A stretch of 64,000 bases of DNA from Terriglobia bacterium (GCA_020073395.1 JAIQFF010000004.1:1-64000), one strand, 5' to 3'. Shown: positions 42,490 to 52,125, counted from the first letter of the stretch. Notes: generated by a model not told the origin, from the sequence alone. A program made the numbers and translations.

Positions 42490-44292
42490 CTACTCCGATT
42501 GTGACTGCTCGGTGCGAGCCATCGGTGTGCGTCCCGCTCTACCCTGCTGCCGGGCCTCGGCAGACGAAGCCAGAGGAAGGAGCAGGCGGAAAACGGTTCC
42601 CTCGGCCGAGGTCTTTTCCACCATCACGTCCCCGCCGTGGTCCTGGACAATCTTTTGCACTACGGTAAGCCCCAGTCCGGTTCCGTTTTCCTTGCCATGG
42701 CTGATGAAGGGCTCAAACAGCTGGCCGCGGATCGACTCCGGTATGCCGCGGCCATTGTCGCTGACGCGAATCTCGACGCCGCCCGGAACTTCCTTCAATC
42801 CCACATGGATGAGGCCACTTTCGGGCACCACCGCCTCACACGAATTCAACAGCAGGTTAAAGAGAGCTCGCTCCAGCTTCCTGGGATCAAACCATCCTGA
42901 ACTACTGCCTTCCTGACTGAAAGTGATACGTACCGGATGGAATTCCGGATGCGTACCAATGGCCTGCACCACGCGTTCGACCGAGTCCCTGACGTTGCCG
43001 TAGGTCAGGCGCAAGGACTCGCGGGTGCGCGAAAACTCCAGCAAGGAATCGATGAGGTCGGTCATCTGGTTGACCGCAACTCGAACTTCCTGGTACAGCT
43101 CTTCCCGCTGATCGGAAGACAAGCGGCTCTCACAGAGGAATTCCGCGTTGGCCACAATGGCCGCCAGCGAGTGCCGTAAATCATGCGAGATCGAACTGGC
43201 CATGCGCCCGATGGTAGCCAACCGCTCCGCCTCCAGCAACTCCTGCTGCGTCTTCTGCAAACTGGCACGCATCCGGTTGAAGGCCCGGGTCACTTCAGCG
43301 ACCTCGTCGCCACCACGAGCGTCCAGAGCGTAGGTAAAGTCGCCCTTCTCCAGAGCGCGAACGCCCTCGACCAGGCTTCCCAGCGGGCGGGTGAAGGTGT
43401 GCGAAATAAAGAACACCAATGCACTGCCGCCCAGCACAGCGGCCAGTCCTAATGCCACCAGAAGGCGGTTGAGGCTGTCGAGAAAAGCCGTCGCTTGATC
43501 GTAGGACTTGAGCACGGTGAGCCGCACAGCAGGGTTTTTTGCCCCGGCAAGCTCCAGCGACGTGATGAGAAATCGTTCATCGCCTAGTTGAATTTCCTCC
43601 GGCTCCGAGACTTCCGAATGGGAATGTAGCCCGTGCTGCCGGGCCAGTTCCGATTCCTGCACTGGCGTCAACGTAGTTTTCACCACTGCATCGCCGTAGT
43701 AAAACGCCACCTGGCTGGCCGCAATCCGGCCTACCTGCGAGGTCATCCGGTCATCGATTTCGTAGCCAATCACCAGAAACCCCAGCAGGTGGTTTTCTTC
43801 GGCGGGGCCAAAATAGATGGGCCGGAGAAAAACCTCGTACAGATGCTGGCCGCCGGACCACCAGTGCCCCGAGCTTTCGTCGCTCAGGGTCGCGGCGAAT
43901 GACTGCTGCGCCATCTCGCGAGTCAGACCCGGAGATGCGGTGTGCAAAGCAACCACGCGGCCGGTCCGGTCTGCCAGGACAAAAAGATCGCTGCCCGCCA
44001 GCCGCCACAAGCCACTGGAGGCATCCTGAATGGTGGCTTCATGCTGCGTGGTCATCAACGCCCGCAGGTTGGGCAGGTCCGCCAGCAGCTCGGCGGAGTG
44101 AGTCAGGGTAAGTTCGCGTTCTCGCTGGAAGTTCTGGAAGGTGCTGACTGAATTGCGCAAGTCGGCAAAGATTTCGAGCCTTACCTGCTTCTGCACGCTA
44201 TGCCGCACCAACAGGAGGCTGGTACAAGTAAGCCCGGCAGAGATCAGCAACATGGAGAGCAGAAACTTGGTGCGCATCCGAAGTTTCAGCAT
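42490..44292 (-). CDS. Membrane sensor histidine kinase
   Basis: The 600-residue kinase has two membrane segments (about 9-27 and 268-290) flanking an extracytoplasmic sensor domain of roughly 240 residues (Cache-like). A HAMP linker, a dimerisation domain with SISHDLRHSLAAI (phospho-acceptor His), and an ATPase domain with NLLLNSCEAV (N box), DNGRGIPES (G1) and GTGLGLTVVQKI (G2) follow. It is cotranscribed with the response regulator 39 bp upstream. GGAGAG precedes the ATG. The ligand is unknown. Confidence 0.93.
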   Translation of the reverse strand: MLKLRMRTKFLLSMLLISAGLTCTSLLLVRHSVQKQVRLEIFADLRNSVSTFQNFQRERELTLTHSAELLADLPNLRALMTTQHEATIQDASSGLWRLAGSDLFVLADRTGRVVALHTASPGLTREMAQQSFAATLSDESSGHWWSGGQHLYEVFLRPIYFGPAEENHLLGFLVIGYEIDDRMTSQVGRIAASQVAFYYGDAVVKTTLTPVQESELARQHGLHSHSEVSEPEEIQLGDERFLITSLELAGAKNPAVRLTVLKSYDQATAFLDSLNRLLVALGLAAVLGGSALVFFISHTFTRPLGSLVEGVRALEKGDFTYALDARGGDEVAEVTRAFNRMRASLQKTQQELLEAERLATIGRMASSISHDLRHSLAAIVANAEFLCESRLSSDQREELYQEVRVAVNQMTDLIDSLLEFSRTRESLRLTYGNVRDSVERVVQAIGTHPEFHPVRITFSQEGSSSGWFDPRKLERALFNLLLNSCEAVVPESGLIHVGLKEVPGGVEIRVSDNGRGIPESIRGQLFEPFISHGKENGTGLGLTVVQKIVQDHGGDVMVEKTSAEGTVFRLLLPLASSAEARQQGRAGRTPMARTEQSQSE

Positions 44293-44331
44293 GAGCGCTC
44301 TCCACTGCGGCTGGTCGTCCTTCCGTCCGAA

Positions 44332-45009
44332 TCACGGCACAAATTTGTAGCCCACGCCGTGAACCGTTCGGAAGTGTACCGGATTCGCCGGGTCTTTCTC
44401 CAGCTTCTGCCGCAGCTTCAATATGTGATTGTCCACGGTGCGCGTGGAAGGATAATTCTGATAACCCCAGACTTCATTCAGCAGTTCATCACGCGAGATC
44501 ACGCGCTCCGCGTTCCGCATCATGAATTTGAGGGTCTTGAATTCCTGGGCAGTGAGCCCTATCGTCTGGCCGTCACGCGTCACTTCCATCTTGGTGAAAT
44601 CCACGGAGATGCCATCAAAACCGTTGACGTCACTGGTCGCAGACCGAGTGCTGCGCCGCAACGCCGCTCGCACCCGCGCCAACAGTTCTCGCGGACTGAA
44701 CGGCTTGGTCACATAGTCATCCGCGCCGAGTTCCAGCAGCAATACTTTGTCGGAGACGTCGCTGGCAGCACTAAGCACGATCACGGGGATGGTGGGTGCC
44801 TGTAGTTTGATCTCCCGGCAAACATCCCGCCCAGACATGGCGGGCAAACGGAGGTCGAGCACGACTGCGGACGGGATCGTGGCGCGATACGCCTGCAGCG
44901 CCGATTTGCCATCCGCGCTGATTTCGACCGCAAAGCCTTCCGCTTCAAACAAACGCTTGAGCGCCTTCTGGACCGCCCGGTCATCTTCGACCACGAGAAT
45001 CCGTTCCAT
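44332..45009 (-). CDS. OmpR/PhoB-type response regulator
   Basis: The 225-residue two-domain regulator has a receiver domain (ILVVEDDRAVQ acidic pair; phospho-acceptor Asp in VVLDLRLPAMSG; Lys in DYVTKPFSPREL) and a winged-helix DNA-binding domain (SRDELLNEVWGY, RTVDNHILKLRQKLE, VHGVGYKF). ATG at 45009 is chosen as the canonical MERILVVEDD start with a G-rich site upstream; the open frame continues to 45093. It forms a two-component pair with the following kinase and heads the kinase-porin-cupredoxin cluster. Confidence 0.95.
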   Translation of the reverse strand: MERILVVEDDRAVQKALKRLFEAEGFAVEISADGKSALQAYRATIPSAVVLDLRLPAMSGRDVCREIKLQAPTIPVIVLSAASDVSDKVLLLELGADDYVTKPFSPRELLARVRAALRRSTRSATSDVNGFDGISVDFTKMEVTRDGQTIGLTAQEFKTLKFMMRNAERVISRDELLNEVWGYQNYPSTRTVDNHILKLRQKLEKDPANPVHFRTVHGVGYKFVP

Positions 45010-45246
45010 CGGCCCCCCAGAATAAGGAACACCCAGGCGCGGCATGGGCTCGCCACGCTGCAGGGCCGAACCGTGGTTCTGTTCCAATCTCATCGCCTGT
45101 GCTCCGCGCTCCCCAAGCAGGGGGATTGCTACCCAAAGCTTACTAGAAGTTGATTGATATATAAGGCCTGTAGCCCTTTGTTGACAATTTTTTTACAACT
45201 GGGGGAAGTGCCTGGGTGGGAGTGGCTTCCGCCAGATGGGTTAGCC

Positions 45247-46224
45247 ATGGGTGCGCGGTTCCGGGCAGACTACGCCTTCAGAGCCGCCACCATTGTGCCC
45301 GAACACTCACTATTCTTAACTGGCCGGCGAGGGCAATATGCTAGTCACGTGTTTAGCCTGGCTCCGCGATCGAAGTCTTGCGCAGCTGCCGCCGCCATCG
45401 CGTGTTTGCTGTGCTCCTGGGTCAGTTCGATTGCCGAGGACATCCGTTACAGTCCAGCCTCGCGCGAGGTCATCGAAGCCCGGCTAGGGAGATACGCCGG
45501 CAACAACATGCAGCGTGAGGTGACGCTCAAGCAAATGTTTGCCGAAGCCGGTTGTGGCGATCAACACATTTCCGAACAGCCCGTGAAGGGGTCGAAGCCG
45601 CCCAACCTCATTTGTACCCTGCCGGGCAGTTCCGACAAAGTGATCATCGTCGGAGCACACTTCGATCGCGCGCCGGAAGGCGATGGGGTCGTTGACAATT
45701 GGAGTGGGGCCTCCCTCCTACCGTCCCTCTATGCGGCGCTGAGGACCGTGCCGCGCCAACATACCTACGTATTCATTGGGTTTACCGACGAGGAGGAGGG
45801 TGAAGTGGGCTCACACTTCTATGTTCGACAAATGACCAAGGAACAGGCCGCTGCGACTGATGCGATGGTGAATATTGACACGCTGGGCCTGGCGCCTACG
45901 AAGGTGTGGGTCAGACGTTCTGACCAGCGATTGGCGAGACTGCTCGCGCATATCGCCACCAGGATGAACCTGCCCATGGCCGCTGTTAACGTGGATCAAG
46001 TCGGCAGCAGTGACGGGGAACAGTTTGCCAAGATGAAGATACCCCGCATCACAATTCACTCACTGACACAGGAGACCTGGAATGCCGGTGTCCTTCACAC
46101 GTCGAAAGACAGGTTTTCAGCCATCCGGCTCGACGATTACTACCAGTCGTATCGTCTTCTCTCGGCCTATGTCGCGTTGCTGGACCAGTTTTCGAGAACG
46201 CTAGAGATACCGACTGTGCACTAA
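45247..46224 (+). CDS. M28 family zinc aminopeptidase, probably exported
   Basis: The peptidase domain shows the M28 di-zinc ligands: H and D in VGAHFDRAPEGDGVVDNWSG, the catalytic and bridging Glu pair in TDEEEGEVGS, D in NIDTLGLA, and a C-terminal His in ITIHSLTQE. A hydrophobic segment (AAAAAIACLLCSWVSS) about 40 residues into this frame looks like a signal sequence. The true start may therefore be the GTG at 45349; ATG 45247 (325 residues) is kept because no site has a strong Shine-Dalgarno. It is divergent from the response regulator gene and convergent with egtD. The substrate is unknown. Confidence 0.8.
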   Translation: MGARFRADYAFRAATIVPEHSLFLTGRRGQYASHVFSLAPRSKSCAAAAAIACLLCSWVSSIAEDIRYSPASREVIEARLGRYAGNNMQREVTLKQMFAEAGCGDQHISEQPVKGSKPPNLICTLPGSSDKVIIVGAHFDRAPEGDGVVDNWSGASLLPSLYAALRTVPRQHTYVFIGFTDEEEGEVGSHFYVRQMTKEQAAATDAMVNIDTLGLAPTKVWVRRSDQRLARLLAHIATRMNLPMAAVNVDQVGSSDGEQFAKMKIPRITIHSLTQETWNAGVLHTSKDRFSAIRLDDYYQSYRLLSAYVALLDQFSRTLEIPTVH

Positions 46225-46238
46225 AAGCAAGACTAGCC

Positions 46239-47228
46239 TCATTCCGCCACGAACAGGTTCTCGGCAAAAGGCCATTCCTGATCAATCCACTGCGCTTTGC
46301 AAAAGAAGCCCGCATCACTGGCGATTCGCGACATCTCTTCCGGACAGTACTTGTGGCTGCTCTCGGTCCAGATTGTCTCCCCTTCGGAGAAAGCGACCGT
46401 CATTTCCGCTCGGGGAATTGATACGCTCTGCCTTCGGCGGGAGCGCAGGTGCATCTCCACGCTGCGCGCCTCGGGATTGAACCGGGCGAGGTGTTCAAAC
46501 TGTTCCAGCACAAAATCCGCGTCGAGTTCCCGATTGATGCGCGCCAGCAGGTTCAGATCGAACGCCGCCGTCACCCCCAGCGGATCGTCATAGGCCGCCA
46601 GCAACTGCGGTATGGGCTTTTCGAGGTCGGTGCCCAGCAACAGTGAATCCTTGGGCTGAAGAATCTGGCGCACTTCCCGGAGGAACTTTGCGGCCGCCGG
46701 ACGGTCGAAGTTTCCAATGGTGCTGCCCAGAAACAGCACCAGCAGATTCTGGCCTTCACGACGCCGCGCCGCCACTTCAACCAGGCCGTCAAGATATTCG
46801 CGTTCGAACCCTACGATGCTCATGAAATCGATATCGCCCAGCTCGCGCTCGCACATGGCCAGAGCGGTCGGTGAAATTTCGATGGGAAAGTAAGAAACAT
46901 GCTGGCGCCGGCAAAGCGCCTTCAGCAGCCAGCGCGTCTTCTTGCCGCTGCCGCTGCCCAGTTCGGCCACGGCCACCGGCCCCGGCACCTGCTCCACAAT
47001 CTCGCTGGCATGCCGCCGCAGCAGGCGCTCATCCGCCCGGGTCAGCCCGTACTGCGGCAGAACGCTGATGACTTCAAACAACGCCGATCCGACATCGTCA
47101 TAAAGATACTTGGAAGGCAATTCTTTCTGTCCAGCTTTAGTGAGTCCGGCGCGTACTTCCGCGGCGAATTCCAGCCCCGAATCGGCGGTGATGGCATGCG
47201 TCAACATGAAATGCCCCTTGTGATTCAT
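46239..47228 (-). CDS. egtD: L-histidine N-alpha-methyltransferase EgtD
   Basis: EgtD trimethylates histidine with S-adenosylmethionine to give hercynine, the first step of ergothioneine biosynthesis. The 329-residue protein has the SAM motif VAELGSGSGKKTRWLL, FLGSTIGNFDR, LLGTDLEKP and LLARINRELDADF, all family-typical. Its ATG directly follows the egtB TAA. An in-frame ATG at 47207 has AAGGGG eight bases upstream and may be the real start. No egtA, egtC or egtE is in this window. Confidence 0.93.
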   Translation of the reverse strand: MNHKGHFMLTHAITADSGLEFAAEVRAGLTKAGQKELPSKYLYDDVGSALFEVISVLPQYGLTRADERLLRRHASEIVEQVPGPVAVAELGSGSGKKTRWLLKALCRRQHVSYFPIEISPTALAMCERELGDIDFMSIVGFEREYLDGLVEVAARRREGQNLLVLFLGSTIGNFDRPAAAKFLREVRQILQPKDSLLLGTDLEKPIPQLLAAYDDPLGVTAAFDLNLLARINRELDADFVLEQFEHLARFNPEARSVEMHLRSRRRQSVSIPRAEMTVAFSEGETIWTESSHKYCPEEMSRIASDAGFFCKAQWIDQEWPFAENLFVAE

Positions 47229-48560
47229 TTATTCCCCCACGCAGCGGAGTCCCGCATAGACATACTGGTAGTGCGGCTGGAACCAGTTTCGGAAAGACCG
47301 GCGAAGCATGCTGCTCGCCGTGCGGCCGCTGCCGCCTTTCATCACGTAATGTTCACCGTCGAAAAAGTTGGCCGAATAGCCGGGATAAAATTCGAAGGGC
47401 TGAAAACCGGGAAAGGGACCGAACACAGTGGCTGTCCACTCCCATCCGTTCCCGACCATGTCGGCTACGCCGAAAGCGCTTCGGCCTTGCAGATAGGCCC
47501 CGACCGGCGTGGGGTCCCAGCTGTCGAAATCGAAGTTGCCAAACCTGGGATCGGGAAGGTCAGCGCCCCAGGGATACGGCCGCTCCGTTCCCTCCGGCGT
47601 GCCGTAAGCGGCGCGATGCCACTGCGCTTCGGTGGGTAACCCCTTTCCGGCCCAGCGCGCGAATGCGCTGGCTTCCGCATGACTCACATAAACCGGCCAG
47701 TCCAGCGGCAACGGAACGCTCTCGAACATGGTCCGGTACTGCCACTCGCCGTCAACGCAATTCCAAAAGACCGGGCACGAAATATTCTGCTCCGTCTTCC
47801 ATTTCCAGTCAGCTTCGCGCCACAGTGACTGGTTCTCATAGCCCCCGGCATCTATGAACTGGAGATACTCGCGGTTGGTCACTTCGTACTGGTCGATGGA
47901 AAATGCGGGCACTGCGACAGTGTGTGCTTCGTATTCGTTGTCCCATCCAAAGATGTTCGCATCGCGACGCGAAAGGCCGAGCGTCGCCTCACCCGCCGGA
48001 ATTTCGATCATTCGGGGCTTTACCGGATGCATTACCAGTTCAGGCAGACGCGGCTTGCGTACTTTATTGTCGAACGGCAACTGATGCAGCATGTAGGCCA
48101 ACGTTTCCGCGTGCATCAAACGGTGCTCAATGGCTACATGCAACAACTGGTTCGGGGAAAATTTCTCCTGACCCCGCAGTTGTGACCACGCTCCCGCCAA
48201 TCCTTCATCGAGGGCTTGACGGGACTGACTCACATAGTCGCGGACCTGCGCCAGAGAAGGCCATTCGGACGGCTGGTCTGAGGGCAACCCGCCATCGAGC
48301 GGATCAATGCCGAAGGCAAACAGATTATCGAATTCCGAATGGAAACTGGTCCGCCCCAGAACTCTCTCGCCCAGCAAATTCCAATCGAACGCTTCCAGGT
48401 GTCCCACGTAAAAAACGATCCGGTGTCTCTCGGGAATCGGCCGTTGATAAAGGAACTCGGGCTTGACCTGCTGGAACAGACGGTCAGTTTCGGCGCGCGC
48501 CTGCTGCAGACGCGCAAGAAGTTCGTGCTGGACGTCGATTTTGTCCTGCGCGGCGAGCAT
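47229..48560 (-). CDS. egtB: Ergothioneine iron-dependent sulfoxide synthase EgtB
   Basis: EgtB joins hercynine to a thiol (gamma-glutamylcysteine or cysteine) with O2 at a non-heme iron. The 443-residue protein has an N-terminal DinB-like domain supplying the three-His iron site (HLEAFDWN and EHRLMHAET), and a C-terminal formylglycine-generating-enzyme fold (YEVTNREY, GLPTEAQWHRAAYG, GGSGRTASSMLRRSFRNW). It is the first gene of a two-gene operon with egtD. The absence of EgtC suggests either cysteine as thiol donor or genes elsewhere. Confidence 0.93.
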   Translation of the reverse strand: MLAAQDKIDVQHELLARLQQARAETDRLFQQVKPEFLYQRPIPERHRIVFYVGHLEAFDWNLLGERVLGRTSFHSEFDNLFAFGIDPLDGGLPSDQPSEWPSLAQVRDYVSQSRQALDEGLAGAWSQLRGQEKFSPNQLLHVAIEHRLMHAETLAYMLHQLPFDNKVRKPRLPELVMHPVKPRMIEIPAGEATLGLSRRDANIFGWDNEYEAHTVAVPAFSIDQYEVTNREYLQFIDAGGYENQSLWREADWKWKTEQNISCPVFWNCVDGEWQYRTMFESVPLPLDWPVYVSHAEASAFARWAGKGLPTEAQWHRAAYGTPEGTERPYPWGADLPDPRFGNFDFDSWDPTPVGAYLQGRSAFGVADMVGNGWEWTATVFGPFPGFQPFEFYPGYSANFFDGEHYVMKGGSGRTASSMLRRSFRNWFQPHYQYVYAGLRCVGE

Positions 48561-48682
48561 CGCGGACCTCCCGGTTCTTCAGCAGGGGCACTCCGCCCCG
48601 GTCAGACTAGGTAGACATACTGAGATGATTTAATCGGCGGAAAGTTGCTCACTTTGTTGCGATTCAAGGGAATAAGCTAGGA

Positions 48683-48776
48683 CCGGCCTCCGGCTGGGTC
48701 GATAGGCGGGCAGAGCCTGCCCTGAGCGAAGTCGAAGGGATGCCCCCTAGACAGCCGGCGGGCCGCCGACGCTACA
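48683..48776. repeat. Composite degraded repeat (families A and B)
   Basis: CCCTGAGCGAAGTCGAAGGG near 48720-48739 resembles family A ends. AGACAGCCGGCGGGCCGCCG followed by ACGCTAC (48750-48776) is the inverted, diverged end of a family B element. The mix suggests insertion of one repeat next to or into the other. It lies in the egtB to ABC-F gap. Confidence 0.55.
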
Positions 48777-48833
48777 AAAATGCGGCGAACTCTGGAGTGG
48801 ATGCTACGCAGATCGACGCCAGCCGCTTCACAG

Positions 48834-50462
48834 TCAGACAGAAACCGACTGATATTCCTCGTAAGCGCCTTTGAAATCGGTGATCTGGTGGTTGCCCTCA
48901 AAGTACCAGATGCGAGTGGCCACTTCATCGATCAGGTCTTCGTCGTGCGTACATAGAAGCACCGTCCCCTGATAGCGCTGCAATGCGATGTTGAGCGCGT
49001 TGATCGATTCCAGATCCAAGTGGTTGGTGGGTTCGTCGAATACGAGGACATTCGGTTTCTGCAGCATGAGCTTGCAGAAAATCAGCCGTGCCGCCTCTCC
49101 GCCGGAAAGCACTTCGGTGCGCTTATCACCGTCTTCGCGGGGGAACAGCATCTGCCCCAGCAAGCCGCGAATCTCTTCGTTGGACGCCGCAGGGTCCCAT
49201 TGATGAAGCCATTCGAAGGCTGTCGTGCCGGGCTGGATCAACGCCTTGTGGTCCTGCGCGAAATATCCCACCGCCGCTTCATGCCCCCAGATAACCTTCC
49301 CGTCGGTTAGAAAGGGCCCGTCATATCCGCTGGTCTTACGCAATTCAGCTTCTGGAACCGTAGGAGAATTTGTCAGGAGGGCATTCAACAGCGTAGTCTT
49401 GCCCGCGCCATTGCGGCCCATCAGCGCGATTTTTTCTCCGCGTACGATGCTGGCGGTAAACTTACGCACCACTTCCCCGTCACCGTACGACTTGCTCACG
49501 CCTTCCAGTTCCAGAATGTGCTTGCCGGAGGGCCGCTTCTGCTCAAACTTCAAATAAGGACGCTGAATGTTCGACCGCGCCAGTTCCGTCACCTGCAGGC
49601 GCTCGACTTCCTTGCGCCGCGACTGCACCTGGCTGGAACGCGTACCGGCAGAGAAGCGTGCGATGAACTCGTTCAACTGTGAAATCTTCTTTTCCCGCTG
49701 CGCGTTCTGCGATTCAATCTGTGACCGGATCTGGGTCTTCGCCACCACCATGTCGTCGTATGTGCCGGTATAGGTGATGATGGTTTCGTAATCGATGTCG
49801 GCGATGTGGGTGCACACCCGGTTCAGGAAATGACGATCGTGCGAGATGACGATCACCACGCCGTCATACTGATTCAGGAAGCCCTGCAGCCAGTGGATGG
49901 AGTCCAGATCCAGATAGTTGGTAGGCTCGTCAAGCAGCAGCGCTTGTGGATGCCCAAAAAGCGCCTGGGCCAGCAGCACGCGCACTTTTTGTCCGCCCTG
50001 CAATTCGCCCATTTTTCGTTGGTGCAACGCGTCGGGAATGTCCAGGCCTTCGAGCAGGATGGCGGCGTCACTCTCGGCGGTGTAGCCATCTTCCTCGCCC
50101 ACCACGCCCTCGAGTTCGCCCAGCTTCATGCCGTCGGCGTCGGTCATCTCCGGTTTGGAGTAAATCCTGTCGCGCTCCTCCATGGCCGCCCACAGGCGTT
50201 TGTTGCCCATGATAACGGTGTCGAGTACGCGATACTTGTCGAAGGCAAACTGGTCCTGGCTCAACACCCCCAGCTTTTTGGGGCGGACTACGGTTCCCTT
50301 CTGGGGCTCGATCTCGCCCGTCAGCAGGTTCATGAAAGTGGATTTGCCGGCGCCGTTTGGCCCGGTCAGGCCATAGCGCTTCCCCGGCGTGAAGGCCGTG
50401 GATACCTCGTCAAACAGAACTTTAGCGCCGTAGCGCATCGACACATTACTTACTGAAATCAT
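48834..50462 (-). CDS. ABC-F ATPase, YbiT-like
   Basis: A cytoplasmic tandem ABC ATPase (542 residues) without membrane segments; ABC-F proteins act on ribosomes. Two Walker A motifs (GPNGAGKST, GRNGAGKTT), two signature regions (ELQGGQKVR, LSGGEAARL), two DEPTN Walker B motifs, and an inter-domain linker rich in Arg/Lys/Gln. The N-terminus MISVSNVSMRYG and the segments QDQFAFDKYRVLDTVIMG and MEERDRIYSKPEMTDADG are specifically like E. coli YbiT. ATG at 50462 is chosen by homology; the longer frame upstream is unlike the family. No strong ribosome-binding site is seen. Confidence 0.92.
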   Translation of the reverse strand: MISVSNVSMRYGAKVLFDEVSTAFTPGKRYGLTGPNGAGKSTFMNLLTGEIEPQKGTVVRPKKLGVLSQDQFAFDKYRVLDTVIMGNKRLWAAMEERDRIYSKPEMTDADGMKLGELEGVVGEEDGYTAESDAAILLEGLDIPDALHQRKMGELQGGQKVRVLLAQALFGHPQALLLDEPTNYLDLDSIHWLQGFLNQYDGVVIVISHDRHFLNRVCTHIADIDYETIITYTGTYDDMVVAKTQIRSQIESQNAQREKKISQLNEFIARFSAGTRSSQVQSRRKEVERLQVTELARSNIQRPYLKFEQKRPSGKHILELEGVSKSYGDGEVVRKFTASIVRGEKIALMGRNGAGKTTLLNALLTNSPTVPEAELRKTSGYDGPFLTDGKVIWGHEAAVGYFAQDHKALIQPGTTAFEWLHQWDPAASNEEIRGLLGQMLFPREDGDKRTEVLSGGEAARLIFCKLMLQKPNVLVFDEPTNHLDLESINALNIALQRYQGTVLLCTHDEDLIDEVATRIWYFEGNHQITDFKGAYEEYQSVSV

Positions 50463-50642
50463 GATATTTACGGGAACTGCGGGAAATTGCCCAAAGGCGG
50501 GGACGCAGCTTCTCCAATAAGGATACCATGAGCGATACTGGTCACTGCGGTTTCCGGCCACCCTCGACCGACCGTAGGTAACAGACCGAGGGTGCCCCAT
50601 TCATTTCGCGTTTGTTGCGAAATGAGTGGGAGTTCCCCTGCC

Positions 50643-51056
50643 CTATCCCGCGTGGGATTTGGAAGAAAGTGAGGGCACCCTCATCAAGCGCACCGCCAAC
50701 CACACGCCAACAATCGCATCAAACGTCAAACAGAAACCAGGCCACCAATGTGGTACTCCAGGGTTCTCAATGAACCAGTGATGGACGAAATCAAAAACTC
50801 CGTGGCCAATGATGGCACCGACTGCGAACCAAAGATTCCTCTTGAAGCCGAGTACACCAAACAAAAGAAACCCACTCGCCACCACGATCTCAATTACAAG
50901 TGTTCGCCGGGAAGCCCCCATCACGGCAAACAACACATAGTATGAGGCGATTACGATAAGCACGGTGGGGTAGAAGGCCCGCTCACGGTCCAAACCGATA
51001 ACCGTGGCGAAGCCAGCCACCGCCAAAGACAGTATTACGCCAATCAGATATTCCAC
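50643..51056 (-). CDS. Small integral membrane protein, unknown function
   Basis: The 137-residue protein has four predicted membrane segments (about 4-20, 29-45, 54-70, 100-122) and a His/Trp-rich loop (GVFDFVHHWFIENPGVPHWWPG) between the third and fourth. The start is GTG at 51056 with GAGAGG upstream. I do not recognise the family. It is on the same strand as, and 16 bp downstream of, the Gfo/Idh/MocA oxidoreductase gene. The conserved-looking His cluster could bind a metal; that is a guess. Confidence 0.72.
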   Translation of the reverse strand: MEYLIGVILSLAVAGFATVIGLDRERAFYPTVLIVIASYYVLFAVMGASRRTLVIEIVVASGFLLFGVLGFKRNLWFAVGAIIGHGVFDFVHHWFIENPGVPHWWPGFCLTFDAIVGVWLAVRLMRVPSLSSKSHAG

Positions 51057-51072
51057 TGGACCGAATGCCTCT

Positions 51073-52077
51073 CTAAGGCTTCTCCCACCTGCCCGATTCC
51101 GCCGAACGGAAAATGGCCTCGATCACCGCCATATTCTTGATTGCGTCCTCAAGCGGAACCGGCACTTCGGCACCCTCCAGCACGGCCCGCGAAAAAGCAT
51201 CGCCCTGAATTGTGTACTGGTCGCAGACAGGAAACTCCTCGCTGCTGATGCCGCCGCCGAACACGTCGCGTCCGTCATCGATCAGAATCCGGCAAGGCCG
51301 GTCCTGGGGAGCATTGAACGGAATTTCAATCTCAATGCGCCCCTTGGTCCCGAAAAACTGGCTGCGCTGGTAAGGCACGAGCTGCATGCTGCAGGTAAAT
51401 GTGGATTGGCCCGAGGGAAAATCGAGCATGGCCGAGGTCAGCCGGTCCACTTTCATCTGAGGATCACGCTCGACCAGTCCCAACACTCGCGTGGGCTCTT
51501 CCCCGAACATGAAGCGCGATGTGTTGATGGGATAGCATCCGATATCCATTACGGCGCCGCCGCCGTATGCAGGAATGTTGCGGATATTCTTGGGATCGTT
51601 GTTGAAGTAGCTGAAAAATCCCGTGGCCGCCCGCAACTCGCCGATCCGGCCCGAGACGACTAATTCCCGGACGCGCAACCATTGCGGGTGGGTGCGCACC
51701 ATGAAAGCCTCGCCGATCTTTACTTTGGTGCGGTCCCGCACCGCCAGCAGTTGTCGGGCTTCCGCCACCGTCAGGCTGAGCGGCTTCTCGCACAGAACGT
51801 GTTTGCCCGCTTCCGCCGCTTTGATTGACCACGGAACGTGCAACTGGTTCGGAAGCGGATTGTAGATCGCATCAATCTGCGGGTCAGCCAGCAGCTCTTC
51901 ATACGATCCATAGGCTTTCGGAATGCCGAGGGTGCGAGCCGCCTCCTCGGCTTTGCTCCGGTCGCGCGAGGCAATTGCGGCCACTTCGCACCACTGGCCC
52001 TTCTGCATCCCCGGTATAACTTTCTTCACGGCAATTTTGGCCGCGCCCAGAACTCCCCATCGAACTTTGTTAGCCAT
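51073..52077 (-). CDS. Gfo/Idh/MocA family NAD(P)-dependent oxidoreductase
   Basis: The 334-residue protein has an N-terminal Rossmann fold (VRWGVLGAAKIAVKKVIPGM), the family motif CEKPLSLTVAEAR with the catalytic-site Lys, and a C-terminal alpha/beta domain with GGAVMDIGCYPIN carrying the Asp/Cys-His-type region. It resembles D-xylose 1-dehydrogenase and related sugar or cyclitol dehydrogenases. Cytoplasmic, with no signal. The start ATG at 52077 has no obvious Shine-Dalgarno. Substrate unknown. Confidence 0.9.
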   Translation of the reverse strand: MANKVRWGVLGAAKIAVKKVIPGMQKGQWCEVAAIASRDRSKAEEAARTLGIPKAYGSYEELLADPQIDAIYNPLPNQLHVPWSIKAAEAGKHVLCEKPLSLTVAEARQLLAVRDRTKVKIGEAFMVRTHPQWLRVRELVVSGRIGELRAATGFFSYFNNDPKNIRNIPAYGGGAVMDIGCYPINTSRFMFGEEPTRVLGLVERDPQMKVDRLTSAMLDFPSGQSTFTCSMQLVPYQRSQFFGTKGRIEIEIPFNAPQDRPCRILIDDGRDVFGGGISSEEFPVCDQYTIQGDAFSRAVLEGAEVPVPLEDAIKNMAVIEAIFRSAESGRWEKP

Positions 52078-52125
52078 AGGCGGAACATAATAACGGAAAG
52101 TTTACGGAGACAAAAATTTGGTGGG

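Noticed and set aside
45154-45246. Upstream extension of the M28 peptidase from TTG at 45154
   Set aside because: It precedes the signal-like segment by more than 60 residues, lacks a Shine-Dalgarno and overlaps the probable divergent promoter region.
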